From: CAYMJV01 sp964390545
GTDB taxonomy: Bacteria; Desulfobacterota; BSN033; UBA1163
DNA: 23,605 nt
Assembly: GCA_964390545.1 (NCBI GenBank)
Contig: CAYMJV010000045.1
Coordinates: 1 to 23,605 of the forward strand
Direction: 5' to 3'
Position numbers and translations under genes: made by a program. Under the pieces are notes generated by a model, which saw only the letters and a list, made by a program, of their open reading frames with translations, made no database searches and had not been told where the DNA came from. Every line of letters starts with the position of its first letter. The stretch's first letter is position 1. This document shows positions 1-7,560 of the stretch, piece by piece.

Positions 1-92
1 CTTTCTCTGTTGTTTTAATTCTCTGTGTGATGGCTTTGATGATTCCAATGAGGCTGGGTGAAAAAAAGATCATGCAGAGCCTTGAATCTTAG
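1..92 (+). CDS. C-terminal tail of a membrane protein (partial)
   Basis: Reading frame 3 is open from the window edge to a TAG at 90-92. It encodes about 29 residues: a hydrophobic stretch (FSVVLILCVMALMIP) followed by a basic tail (MRLGEKKIMQSLES). A transmembrane segment followed by a short charged cytoplasmic tail is typical of the last helix of a transporter or permease. The family cannot be named from so little. The gene points toward the accessory island and seems to be the left chromosomal neighbour of it. Confidence 0.35.
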   Translation, partial: FSVVLILCVMALMIPMRLGEKKIMQSLES

Positions 93-114
93 CAAAGACA
101 ACAATCGATGAGTT

Positions 115-200
115 GTCATTGCGAACGAAGCCCTGCACCGTAGGGTGTACAGTGCGAGGTGAAGGTCGATACGACCCGCGCCCTTTGGGCTCCCAATGAC
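115..200. repeat. palindromic intergenic repeat (GTCATTG...CAATGAC)
   Basis: The arms GTCATTG (115-121) and CAATGAC (194-200) are perfectly complementary and enclose an 80-bp GC-rich interior. This matches the general form of the GTCATTGCGA-type dispersed palindromes common between genes of environmental bacteria. An ORF on the minus strand (116-478) runs through it but looks like a chance frame. Confidence 0.5.
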
Positions 201-238
201 AGTCTATTGGTATTTAGTTGTTCGGACCAGTATTGGGG

Positions 239-255
239 TTGACAGATAGTGTCAA
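239..255. repeat. 17-bp palindrome, left copy of island-flanking inverted repeat
   Basis: TTGACA-GATAG-TGTCAA is a perfect 6-bp-arm palindrome. Its 11 bases at 245-255 (GATAGTGTCAA) recur in inverted orientation at 6040-6050, on the other side of the protease, HEPN and helicase genes. It could be a terminal repeat, an operator, or chance. Confidence 0.3.
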
Positions 256-330
256 GATAACTCTTCTTGCAACTTTCAAAGAGTGTGGATATTCTCTCGA
301 GATGATCTGAAGATTTACGATTGAAATCGA

Positions 331-388
331 GTATAACGTTGAGGTAAGCCACCGAGGTTACGAGGTCGGCTGAACCTTGTTGTTGGCG
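331..388 (-). other. candidate integron attC-like site
   Basis: On the minus strand this 58-bp stretch folds as an imperfect hairpin. An R''-like box ends in AAC (CGCCAAC), the left arm is AGCCGACC, the right arm GGTGGCT pairs with it leaving one G unpaired, and the end box is GTTATAC (6 of 7 to GTTRRRY). An unpaired base in the L'' arm is the known hallmark of attC sites. It lies about 40 bases after the stop of the protease gene, where a cassette's attC would be. The R'' box is poor, so the call is tentative. Confidence 0.3.
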
Positions 389-428
389 CAGGCTCTTGGC
401 TCCGCATTCGCTTTGCTTAGATTGCCCG

Positions 429-1310
429 TTAACGTTCTCGCTGATCATTCCCCTCACGGGCTGATTTTCCCGTCTCATCAGAAAAACTCATAGACTTCGG
501 CTTAAGCTTTCTCACGGCGAAGAAGTCTTTGTTTTCCAGAAGCTTTGCGTTTTGTTCGCTTAGCACACAGAAGTCATCCGTCAGATCAGGTCGGAAGTAC
601 CCACGCATGCCTCGGCAGCCATTACCCATGAGGTTTCCCTTTCGGTTCTTACCGGGTGGACTGTCGTCGGGAAGGCCGAAGGCGTGGCCAAGTTCGTGCG
701 CTATGACCCCGAAAGCCGAACCACTCACATCTGCCAGTTTCCTGCCTCGTCTGTGCCAACTCAGCGTGTCGCCCTTCATCGGCTTTGGGCTGATCCAATC
801 GAAAACCTTTCCGTCGCATCCATTGTCGTTGGCGATCCATTCCCTTCTTGCCAACTTCAAATGAAGACTGCTGAGGAACGCTTCGCCGCCAAGGCCCCTT
901 CTTTTGCCTCTGGCCCCTGCACCTGAGACTTTCCCATTGGTAATCATATATGACTCATAGAAGTACACCACGACATCATTCGTGCTACGGAGCCCATAAG
1001 TTTGCGCTACTTTCTTACACTTTTTCCAATAATCTTCTCCGAACTCTTCTTGAGTCAGAGGACTTCTGATCTGATGAAAGACAAGTGCTCCACGTTCGTC
1101 ATTGGCGATTTCAAAAGTCCTAGACCCATAGCCTAGGCGCTTCATCTCATCGGCGAAAAACCACTGTATGTCCTCCAGACACTCGGTGGCACGGCGCTTT
1201 GCGTCTCTCCATGGCTCAGCGTCCACGGGCACAATGTAGATGACCCGAACGGTGAAGGGTTGGGTTCTATAAGGCACGGATTCCTTGCTTAGAATCCCAG
1301 CAGCACTCAT
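429..1310 (-). CDS. metzincin-like zinc metalloprotease, signal peptide interrupted by TGA
   Basis: This 293-residue protein carries HELGHAFGLPDD at about 204-215, the metzincin zinc site HExxHxxGxxD (ligands H205, H209 and probably D215, catalytic E206), followed by a plausible Met-turn at NLMG (M228). It should be a zinc endopeptidase; the substrate is unknown. The first in-frame ATG after any stop is at 1310 and has no Shine-Dalgarno. Upstream in the same frame, an ATG at 1346 begins MQPL, then TGA (1332-1334), then LTAIATSMSAAG. That reads like a secretory signal peptide with one codon turned to stop, and an AAGGAG lies upstream of it. The gene may therefore be inactivated, translated from 1310 as a cytosolic form, or carry a sequencing error. 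It lies between two attC-like hairpins, in the same orientation as the HEPN gene. Confidence 0.7.
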   Translation of the reverse strand: MSAAGILSKESVPYRTQPFTVRVIYIVPVDAEPWRDAKRRATECLEDIQWFFADEMKRLGYGSRTFEIANDERGALVFHQIRSPLTQEEFGEDYWKKCKKVAQTYGLRSTNDVVVYFYESYMITNGKVSGAGARGKRRGLGGEAFLSSLHLKLARREWIANDNGCDGKVFDWISPKPMKGDTLSWHRRGRKLADVSGSAFGVIAHELGHAFGLPDDSPPGKNRKGNLMGNGCRGMRGYFRPDLTDDFCVLSEQNAKLLENKDFFAVRKLKPKSMSFSDETGKSAREGNDQRER

Positions 1311-1425
1311 GGAAGTGGCAATCGCAGTGAGTCACAGAGGTTGCATCTTCGTACGAACGTTCTCCTTACCATCATTGTCAAACATTGTCTCAAAGGGCTG
1401 CATACCAGCAACTATGGAACCGTTC

Positions 1426-1478
1426 AGCCAACATAAAAGCTCGCCTGGACCGGGTTTTTGGCGACTCTGTTGTTAGGC
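1426..1478. other. candidate integron attC-like site between protease and HEPN genes
   Basis: Read on the minus strand, the 53 bases run GCCTAAC (perfect RYYYAAC), a 6-nt spacer, GTCGCC, a 14-nt loop, GGCGAGC, a 6-nt spacer, and GTTGGCT (6 of 7 to GTTRRRY). The inner arms pair except for one extra G, as expected of an extrahelical base, and the spacers are equal in length. It begins 13 bases after the HEPN stop codon. Read on the plus strand the end box GTTAGGC is a perfect core site and the extra base falls in the canonical arm, so orientation is ambiguous. At 53 bp it is at the short end for attC. Confidence 0.4.
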
Positions 1479-1490
1479 CTATCCCTTCGG

Positions 1491-2480
1491 TCATGAGTTA
1501 TTATTTGTCAAGAGCCAGTTAATGAGACAAATTCTGCACGTACGAATAATACTTCTTCTTAACTCATCATCTTCAAACCCGTCAAAACTACCAAATCTTC
1601 GTGGATACACCTCGCCAAGAAACAGTTCGCCCCTATGCAAAATTTTTGATCTATATTTGTATACCTTCAAAGCATATTTCCTAAATTCAGGGCTCGGTGA
1701 ACCGTATTTATTAAAAAAATCCCGAAATGTCTTCACTACTCCGTATATACCTTGTCCACACTCTTTACATCTTTCGATTTTCTCCTTTCTATTATCAAAG
1801 TGTACTAGTGTTTCAAGAGAAGAAACCATGGCAGCAAAAGAGAGGCTGGGGTGTTCAGACCACATCTCAACACCCTGGTCAAATAATGAAGATGAGCATA
1901 AAAATGATTTCTTTGCTTCTTCCTCCAATGAGTAATAGACGTCAAAGAGATTACCAATATTATTTGGCAGATCGTACTCTTGGTCTGTGCTTCTACCATA
2001 TCTATTAAAGTATTCATTTGGATCAATTTGTTTGATTGACGCTACTTTCGGACTTGTAAAGTCATCTATATTCGATTGGAATCCCTTATAAAAATATCCT
2101 TGCTGCCCCCATTGGACTTCTTTAGAAGTCGGTTCCTCTCCTTTTTTACCCATAGGTATAAACCATGCTTGTTTGGAAGCGTACAAAAAAAGCCGGCTAC
2201 ATGAAAACACCGTTAACAATAGAAGTAACTCATTAAGTGTTCTTGCCGCTTCGTCATTATTCCTTACCCATTGTGGCATTATTTGCCCGTCTGAAGATGT
2301 TCTTACCGATTCATCGATTGTGAATCGATACTCAATTACAAACGGGTGATGATCCAGAACTGCTATTGGGCGGGGCGCCTCTGAATCGGCCGGGATTATT
2401 TGGAAAATGTCCTTATATCTATAGGTCCCAGTTATTGGAATACTTGATAGAGCCAGTGATCTTCTATGTTCAAAATTCAT
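1491..2480 (-). CDS. HEPN-domain protein (Apea-like), candidate defence RNase
   Basis: This 329-residue protein has a C-terminal HEPN signature RSKILH (R277-X4-H282), preceded by the helix SLSFAAMVSSLETLVHF (about 213-228) and a CKEC pair (C238, C241) that could bind metal. HEPN domains with RX4-6H act as metal-independent RNases in toxin, abortive-infection and CRISPR proteins. The N-terminal 200 residues match nothing I recognise and would be the sensor or partner domain, as in ApeA-type anti-phage proteins (inference). The gene is strikingly AT-rich: 22 of 60 bases are G or C at 1681-1740, against 44 of 60 in the helicase at 4261-4320, which suggests separate acquisition. The start at 2480 has no clear Shine-Dalgarno. 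Attachment-like sites lie just after the stop and just before the start. Confidence 0.65.
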   Translation of the reverse strand: MNFEHRRSLALSSIPITGTYRYKDIFQIIPADSEAPRPIAVLDHHPFVIEYRFTIDESVRTSSDGQIMPQWVRNNDEAARTLNELLLLLTVFSCSRLFLYASKQAWFIPMGKKGEEPTSKEVQWGQQGYFYKGFQSNIDDFTSPKVASIKQIDPNEYFNRYGRSTDQEYDLPNNIGNLFDVYYSLEEEAKKSFLCSSSLFDQGVEMWSEHPSLSFAAMVSSLETLVHFDNRKEKIERCKECGQGIYGVVKTFRDFFNKYGSPSPEFRKYALKVYKYRSKILHRGELFLGEVYPRRFGSFDGFEDDELRRSIIRTCRICLINWLLTNNNS

Positions 2481-2496
2481 AAAATATCTAGAATGA

Positions 2497-2503
2497 ACCT
2501 AAC
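2497..2503 (-). other. lone core-like site GTTAGGT upstream of HEPN gene
   Basis: On the minus strand GTTAGGT fits the integron core consensus GTTRRRY exactly and lies 16 bases before the HEPN start codon. A hairpin (CTGCC, TCTG loop, GGCAG) and a CGACT/AGTCG pair lie just before it, but I could not find a proper R'' box. A 7-mer with degenerate positions is weak evidence alone. Confidence 0.2.
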
Positions 2504-2573
2504 GACTGACAGGCTGCCCAGAGGCAGATCTAAGTCGATCCTTTGTTTCCTGAAACATGATTACGGCTGTTCT

Positions 2574-3890
2574 TCATGTCTTCTTTCTGCGCTTTTCGTC
2601 AAGCAACTTCGCGAGAGACGAGCCACCAGGGAGACCGCGGAGGCCCTCGTAAAGTGATGAGGCGATCTTCGCCCAGGTCTCACCGGGAACATCATTGACT
2701 TTGCCGGATGTTCTTATTGGCCATTCACCGGTACGCTGATAGTGTTTGTCTGCCCACTGGAGGATCTGCCTTACTGTCAGACTCGGAAGATCCCCTTTGT
2801 TCCTCACACCGCGGTGCTCCGCGAGAAGCTTCGCGATAGACAAGCCACCAGGGAGGCCGCGGCGACCTTTCCCAAGTGACGCGTTGATTGCCACCCAAGT
2901 CTCCCCGGCAGCATCGGTGACTGTTCCAGATTGCACTTCCGGCCATTCGCCGGTGCGCTTCTTGTGTTTGTCCGCCCACTTCAGGATCTGGTTGACGGTG
3001 AGATTCGGAAGGTCATGTATGTTTCGCACACCGCGGTGCTCTGCAAGCAGCTTCGCCAGTGACGAGCCACCGGGGAGGCCGCGCCGACCCCGGTCAAGTG
3101 AATCGTTGATCCCTAACCAGGTCTCATCTGCAGCTTCGCTGACTTTGCCGGATTTTTGCCCTGGCCACGCACCCGTGCGCTTCTTGTGTTTGTCCACCCA
3201 CTGCAGGATCTGCTTGACGGTGAGATTTGGAAGACCCTTTGGGTTCCTCACGCCGCGACGTTCTGCGAGCAGCTTCGCGATAGACGAGCCACCGGGGAGG
3301 CCGCGGGAACCCCGGTCGAGGTAATGGTTGATCCCCGACCAAGTCTCACCGGGAGCATCGAAGACATCACCACAATGCCCATTCGGCCATTCACCGGTGC
3401 GATTCTTGTATTTGTCCATCCACTTCAGGATCTGCTCGATGGTGAGATTCGGAAGGCCATGTATGTTTCGCACACCGCGGTGCTCTGCAAGCAGCTTCGC
3501 CAGTGACGAGCCACCGGGGAGGCCCCGCAAACCCCGGTCGAGGTAATGGTTGATCCACGACCAAGTTTCACCGGCGGCACCAGTGACTTTGCCAGATTGC
3601 ACTTTCGGCCATTTACCAGTGCGCTTCATGTGTTTGTCCGCCCACTGCAGGATCTGCTCAATGGTGAGATTCGGAAGGCCATGTATGTTTCGTACGCTCC
3701 GATGTTCTGCGAGCAGCTTCGCGATAGACGAGCCACCGGGGAGGTCGCGGGAACCCCGGCGAAGTGCGTGGTCGACCCCCAACCAAGTCTCACTGGGAGC
3801 GTCGGTAACTGTTCCAGATTGCACTTTCGGCCATTCACCGGTGCGCTTCTCGTGTTTGTCCGCCCACTTCAGGATCTTCTCGATGGTGAG
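2574..3890 (-). repeat. six tandem 222-bp coding repeats
   Basis: The units on the minus strand are 3890-3669, 3668-3447, 3446-3225, 3224-3003, 3002-2781 and 2780-2574 (the last is shorter and includes the stop). Each 74-residue unit begins LT-(I/V)-x-x-IL-x-W and ends LLAEHRGVRN plus a linker ending LP(N/S). Conservation is visible at both DNA and protein level. Variation concentrates just after the WP and just after the ETW. Confidence 0.95.
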
Positions 3891-5858
3891 GCGCGGTGGT
3901 GGCGTGATCGAGTGGACAGTCCGCAGATATATCGCGTCGACAAATTTCTCATCCAGCCGTTCCGGTAGGTTGAGCGTTATCTTACTGGGCAGATAAGCAC
4001 GAACACGTTTGCCTCGGCCTATCCTCGTGCGTATGGTGTCCAATTCATCAGCCAGGCGGTCATCATGGGCGCGGAGAGCGCGGAGCACGCGCCAGACCTG
4101 CTTGAACGAGGAGTCCTCCAGAACCTTTTCCTCGTCCTCGTGGCTTGAGATGTAGACCGGCAGGATAATGACACCCAGTTTCTTGTTTTCGGCCTTGCGG
4201 ATGGCACGGCCAACTGCCTGGATGATGTCCACCTGCGATTCCTTCGGGTCGATGAACGCGACGCCGTCCAGCGCGCGCACGTCAACGCCCTCGCCGAGGC
4301 ACCGGGCATTGCTCACCAGCCCGCGCTCGGGCGGCTCCAGTTCCCGAAGCCGGTCGAGAATTGCGTCGCGCTTGCTGCTGGCCATCGTGCCACAGATCAG
4401 TTCGGCCCAGAAGTTGCCGGATGGTGTCGCCGCCTTCGGCATCCAGGCAATGAAATCAGGGAACTCGGTGGCAAATTCTCTGGCGCGGGACACCCGCCCG
4501 TGGAAGGAGATAATGCGCCGCAGATCGTATTGTTTGGCCGCTTTGACGACCGCGATATGGCTGGCCAGTGTCCGTACGTCAGTGATGCGCTTGCCATTCA
4601 GTGTCACGAATACGCCTTCCTCGGCGAACCGACGATACATGGGGTCGTCCACGCCGATAATCACAACGGTGTAGTCGGTGAGCAAATTGCGACGAATGGC
4701 CTCGGAGAACTTCAGTTCGTGGAAGACGGGACCGAAAACCTCGTGGTCATCCATGGAAGCCACTTCCATCCCTATCTCGTCTGCCCTGCTTTTCACAGTG
4801 TCGGCGAAATAGCGCGGTGTCGCCGTCATAAAAAGGCGTTTCCGGGCGTGAATCTTCCGTGGATGGAGAATGGTGGAAAATGGGCCGGGCTGTAATCCGG
4901 CACAACGGTGCGCTTCGTCGGCAATGGCCAGGTCGAAGGGAGGAACCCGGTACCGCTTGCAGGCAGCGGCAAGAACGGGTGTGGACTGATATGTCGAGAA
5001 GATCACCCGAGTCCCGGAGCCGCGCATAAACTTGGCGACCTCCGCAGGATCAGTTGTGGCCGGCACTCCAAGTTCGCTGGTATGGGATACAAGGTGATCT
5101 TCGCCTCGGACCGTGTCATCAGAGCAGACTGGTAGGAATCGGAACGAGCGTAACGCGTCGCAGGTCCATTCACGTAGGGTCTGGGAGATCAGGGACAGTG
5201 ATGGAACAAGGACGAGGGTGCGGCGTGCATTCATGGCCTCGGCGACCCGCAGCGCAATCAGTGTCTTACCGGTGCCACACGCATGTATGAGTTGCCCGCG
5301 TTCGTGCCTGCGGAAGCTGCGCACGACCTCCTTGATGGCCTTCTTCTGGTGAGTCCACGGTGTGCGGGGCTTGGCCTGTCTTGCGAATAGTCTATCTGGC
5401 GATGAAGGCCACTTGAGGTTGCGCTTCTTGAGATCGGACAGCAGCAGGTATCCGACCTTCTTCTCCTGCCCCTCGATAGCCTCCAGGGCGTTGGGTCCGA
5501 GTTCCGCCGCTGTGGCAATCAGTAGCCGGTAGGAGATGACCTTCCGAGATGATTCCGTGAGAAAGCGGTCAACGTCACGCTTGGTGATGGAGTACTGTGG
5601 TGCATAAGCCTTGACCTGAATGGCCCAGATCTTCCCGTCGAAATCCTCCGCGATCAGGTCGATCCCCTTGTCACGGCCCCACCTTTGGGGCCATTTGCCC
5701 CACAGCCAAACGCGCTTCAGTTGGCCGCGATATTCGGGATCATTCTGAAGAAACCACTTGCAGATTTGTTCAAACTGCCTGCCCCGTTGAACCTCGTCGC
5801 CGTGCAACTGCGCGTACAGCTCAAGAATACCACTTTGATCGTTCTGCCGATCCATCAC
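2574..5858 (-). CDS. PD-(D/E)xK nuclease and DEAH helicase fusion with six helicase-associated repeats
   Basis: This is a 1094-residue multidomain protein. The N-terminus (about 20-150) looks like an Mrr-type restriction endonuclease domain: E30 in the first helix, D67 in GIDLIA, and Q81/K83 in QVK, giving D-X13-QxK. A superfamily 2 helicase follows: ACGTGKT (Walker A, 193-199), ADEAH (313-317), MTATPR (344-349), and QAVGRAIRK (motif VI, 547-555). Residues 657-1094 are six tandem 74-residue repeats of the helicase-associated type, each with RTG-WP, ETW and LPGGSSLAKLL. It probably translocates on DNA and cuts it, with the repeats binding DNA; a restriction or defence role is inferred. Genes of this layout occur in planctomycetes and others. 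It is GC-rich, unlike the next gene, HEPN, in the same orientation 93 bp downstream. A GAGGG at moderate distance precedes the start. Confidence 0.85.
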   Translation of the reverse strand: MMDRQNDQSGILELYAQLHGDEVQRGRQFEQICKWFLQNDPEYRGQLKRVWLWGKWPQRWGRDKGIDLIAEDFDGKIWAIQVKAYAPQYSITKRDVDRFLTESSRKVISYRLLIATAAELGPNALEAIEGQEKKVGYLLLSDLKKRNLKWPSSPDRLFARQAKPRTPWTHQKKAIKEVVRSFRRHERGQLIHACGTGKTLIALRVAEAMNARRTLVLVPSLSLISQTLREWTCDALRSFRFLPVCSDDTVRGEDHLVSHTSELGVPATTDPAEVAKFMRGSGTRVIFSTYQSTPVLAAACKRYRVPPFDLAIADEAHRCAGLQPGPFSTILHPRKIHARKRLFMTATPRYFADTVKSRADEIGMEVASMDDHEVFGPVFHELKFSEAIRRNLLTDYTVVIIGVDDPMYRRFAEEGVFVTLNGKRITDVRTLASHIAVVKAAKQYDLRRIISFHGRVSRAREFATEFPDFIAWMPKAATPSGNFWAELICGTMASSKRDAILDRLRELEPPERGLVSNARCLGEGVDVRALDGVAFIDPKESQVDIIQAVGRAIRKAENKKLGVIILPVYISSHEDEEKVLEDSSFKQVWRVLRALRAHDDRLADELDTIRTRIGRGKRVRAYLPSKITLNLPERLDEKFVDAIYLRTVHSITPPPRLTIEKILKWADKHEKRTGEWPKVQSGTVTDAPSETWLGVDHALRRGSRDLPGGSSIAKLLAEHRSVRNIHGLPNLTIEQILQWADKHMKRTGKWPKVQSGKVTGAAGETWSWINHYLDRGLRGLPGGSSLAKLLAEHRGVRNIHGLPNLTIEQILKWMDKYKNRTGEWPNGHCGDVFDAPGETWSGINHYLDRGSRGLPGGSSIAKLLAERRGVRNPKGLPNLTVKQILQWVDKHKKRTGAWPGQKSGKVSEAADETWLGINDSLDRGRRGLPGGSSLAKLLAEHRGVRNIHDLPNLTVNQILKWADKHKKRTGEWPEVQSGTVTDAAGETWVAINASLGKGRRGLPGGLSIAKLLAEHRGVRNKGDLPSLTVRQILQWADKHYQRTGEWPIRTSGKVNDVPGETWAKIASSLYEGLRGLPGGSSLAKLLDEKRRKKT

Positions 5859-6039
5859 AGAAGATTCCCTCTGTGCCCTCGAAGAGTCAAAGAGTTGATG
5901 CGAGCATTACTTCTTATGTTGCTGTGATGTTATCCTGGATACCAGACCAATCATGGCTGTTGGCTGTGAAATACGGGTTACAATATACACGTTTTTCACA
6001 CTTTTTGGAAACGAAGAGTTCAGAAAGTCCTTCTCTGAG

Positions 6040-6050
6040 TTGACACTATC
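6040..6050. repeat. right copy of island-flanking inverted repeat
   Basis: TTGACACTATC here is the exact reverse complement of GATAGTGTCAA at 245-255. The 5.8 kb between holds the protease, HEPN and nuclease-helicase genes. No transposase is seen inside. The 261-bp gap from the helicase start to the next gene end shows no other convincing feature. Confidence 0.3.
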
Positions 6051-6119
6051 CGTAAGGTCAAGTCCTGACTTTCACAGTTAGTACATGTGTGTTCGCATGC
6101 CTTTCATCTTCGGAGGGAT

Positions 6120-7538
6120 TTATTCACGCTGATTTCCAAATCTTTCTTTTAAGAGTTTCAGTGCTTCTTCCCTCGTTCTGATTTCCCCCTCCACCTGTTT
6201 TCCACAGATGAAGTTCAAGATCTCCCCCACCTTCGGTCCTGTGGAATAACCTAAAGCCATCACATCATGCCCATTGACCAGGGGAAGGGGATGGACGACC
6301 TCCTTCTCTTTAAACCATTGCAGGATACGAAGGCAATGGTCTTCCACCACCTCGTCGAGCTGAACGGATAAGATTCCGCGACTCGCCTCTTTGTCAGCAA
6401 GGGTGAGGAGCACAAGTAACGGGATGTCGTCTCCCACCTGATAGACCAATCGCTTCAGTGCTGCCTCCTTGGTCTCTCGCGAGAGGTTGAGGATTCTCAT
6501 ATGATGCTGAACGAGGTGAAGGATTTTATTCCTCAGGAGGTTGGAGAACCGGAGCCTTTCCATCATTCCCTCTGCTCTCTGACAGGAGAAGGATTCATGG
6601 TGGTAGAAGTGGACCTTCTCTTTCTCATCCTTTGAATAGGTATCCTGTTTTCCGAGGTCGTGAAAGAGGGCGGCGTAATACAAGGCCAGACGATCCTCCG
6701 GGGTAAGAGGGGCTGCGCCTGCCTTTGGACAGACCCATCCAAAGGCCCATGATAATTTTTCAACGATGAGGAGGGTGTGGGAGAGGACATGAAGGTGATG
6801 GTGTTCGCTTTGGCCGAGATGTTCAAGCCCTTTCAAATCCGGGAAGAGGGTGAGGAGCAAACTGGATTCATAAAGCGTCTTCAATCCCATGGCAGGCCTT
6901 GGCGAAAGAAAAATATGATCCAGCTCCAGCTTAAGTCGCTCTCCCGGCAAGTTCCGGACCAGGTCCTTTTTTTGAGAGATTTCTTCTTTCAATGCGGGAT
7001 CGAGAACAAAACCGTCAAGGGTGCAAAGGTAGCGAATGGCCCTGAGAATTCTCAAAGGATCCTGGTCGATAGAATGTTTTGAAACACTTCGGATGATTCT
7101 CCTTTTCATGTCTTCCAAGGCGCCCTCGACCTGGTGGAATGTCTCATCCCGTAGGGAGAAGGCGATGGTATTGACGGTGAAATCCCTTCTCAGGAGATCC
7201 TCATCGATGCTATCTCCCTGGAGAAATGTGAGATCAATAGACATGTCCTCGTGGACCAGTCGATAGGTAAGGGTTTCCCTTTCCTCCTTTCCAACTTTAA
7301 AGAAGGAGAGACGAAGCATCCCTTCCATCATTGGGATGAATGTGGAAAATGCCTTCGGCAGAGCAAAGTCATAATCCTTCCCCCTCTGCTCATGGGTTGG
7401 ACCAGGGGTTCCAAGAAACAGGTCTCGAATATATCCTCCAACGAGAAAGAGAGGGACTCCCTTCTCCTTTGACAGATCGGATAGCTTCAAAAGGATGGGA
7501 TCTTCAAGAATTTTTTCTTTTATATCACTAATATCCAT
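6120..7538 (-). CDS. cca: CCA tRNA nucleotidyltransferase / poly(A) polymerase family, with HD domain
   Basis: This 472-residue enzyme of the class II nucleotidyltransferase family adds CCA (or only A) to tRNA 3' ends. Visible motifs are GGYIRD (34-39), the catalytic pair in DYD (D55, D57), a third carboxylate around D102, and RRDFTVN (117-123). The second half has an HD phosphohydrolase domain (LFHDLGK, H293/D294), as in many bacterial CCA enzymes with 2',3'-cyclic phosphatase activity. The open frame extends upstream to 7610, but those 24 codons are translation of a palindromic repeat, so I start at MDISDI (7538), although its Shine-Dalgarno is weak. Whether it is CCA-, CC- or A-adding cannot be decided here. 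It is divergent from dgt. Confidence 0.85.
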   Translation of the reverse strand: MDISDIKEKILEDPILLKLSDLSKEKGVPLFLVGGYIRDLFLGTPGPTHEQRGKDYDFALPKAFSTFIPMMEGMLRLSFFKVGKEERETLTYRLVHEDMSIDLTFLQGDSIDEDLLRRDFTVNTIAFSLRDETFHQVEGALEDMKRRIIRSVSKHSIDQDPLRILRAIRYLCTLDGFVLDPALKEEISQKKDLVRNLPGERLKLELDHIFLSPRPAMGLKTLYESSLLLTLFPDLKGLEHLGQSEHHHLHVLSHTLLIVEKLSWAFGWVCPKAGAAPLTPEDRLALYYAALFHDLGKQDTYSKDEKEKVHFYHHESFSCQRAEGMMERLRFSNLLRNKILHLVQHHMRILNLSRETKEAALKRLVYQVGDDIPLLVLLTLADKEASRGILSVQLDEVVEDHCLRILQWFKEKEVVHPLPLVNGHDVMALGYSTGPKVGEILNFICGKQVEGEIRTREEALKLLKERFGNQRE

Positions 7539-7560
7539 TTTAGTTAGCCAGTGGCTTTCT

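Noticed and set aside
116..478. 120-residue open frame on the minus strand downstream of the protease
   Set aside because: It overlaps the protease 3' end, crosses the attC-like hairpin and ends in a palindromic repeat. It has no recognisable domain, so it is most likely a chance frame.
1332..1334. Selenocysteine codon in the protease leader
   Set aside because: The position is in a signal peptide, where selenocysteine makes no sense, and no SECIS-like hairpin was evident just after it.
2504..2573. Full attC site after the helicase stop
   Set aside because: A small hairpin and a GTTAGGT box are present, but no R'' box at the right distance, so only the lone core-like site is listed.
2574..3890. 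CRISPR-like array
   Set aside because: The 222-bp period is far too long, there are no short spacers, and the units are translated in frame as protein repeats.
2746..3996. Several long plus-strand frames opposite the helicase repeats
   Set aside because: They are shadows of the 222-bp repeats, with the same phrase recurring because the coding strand repeats.
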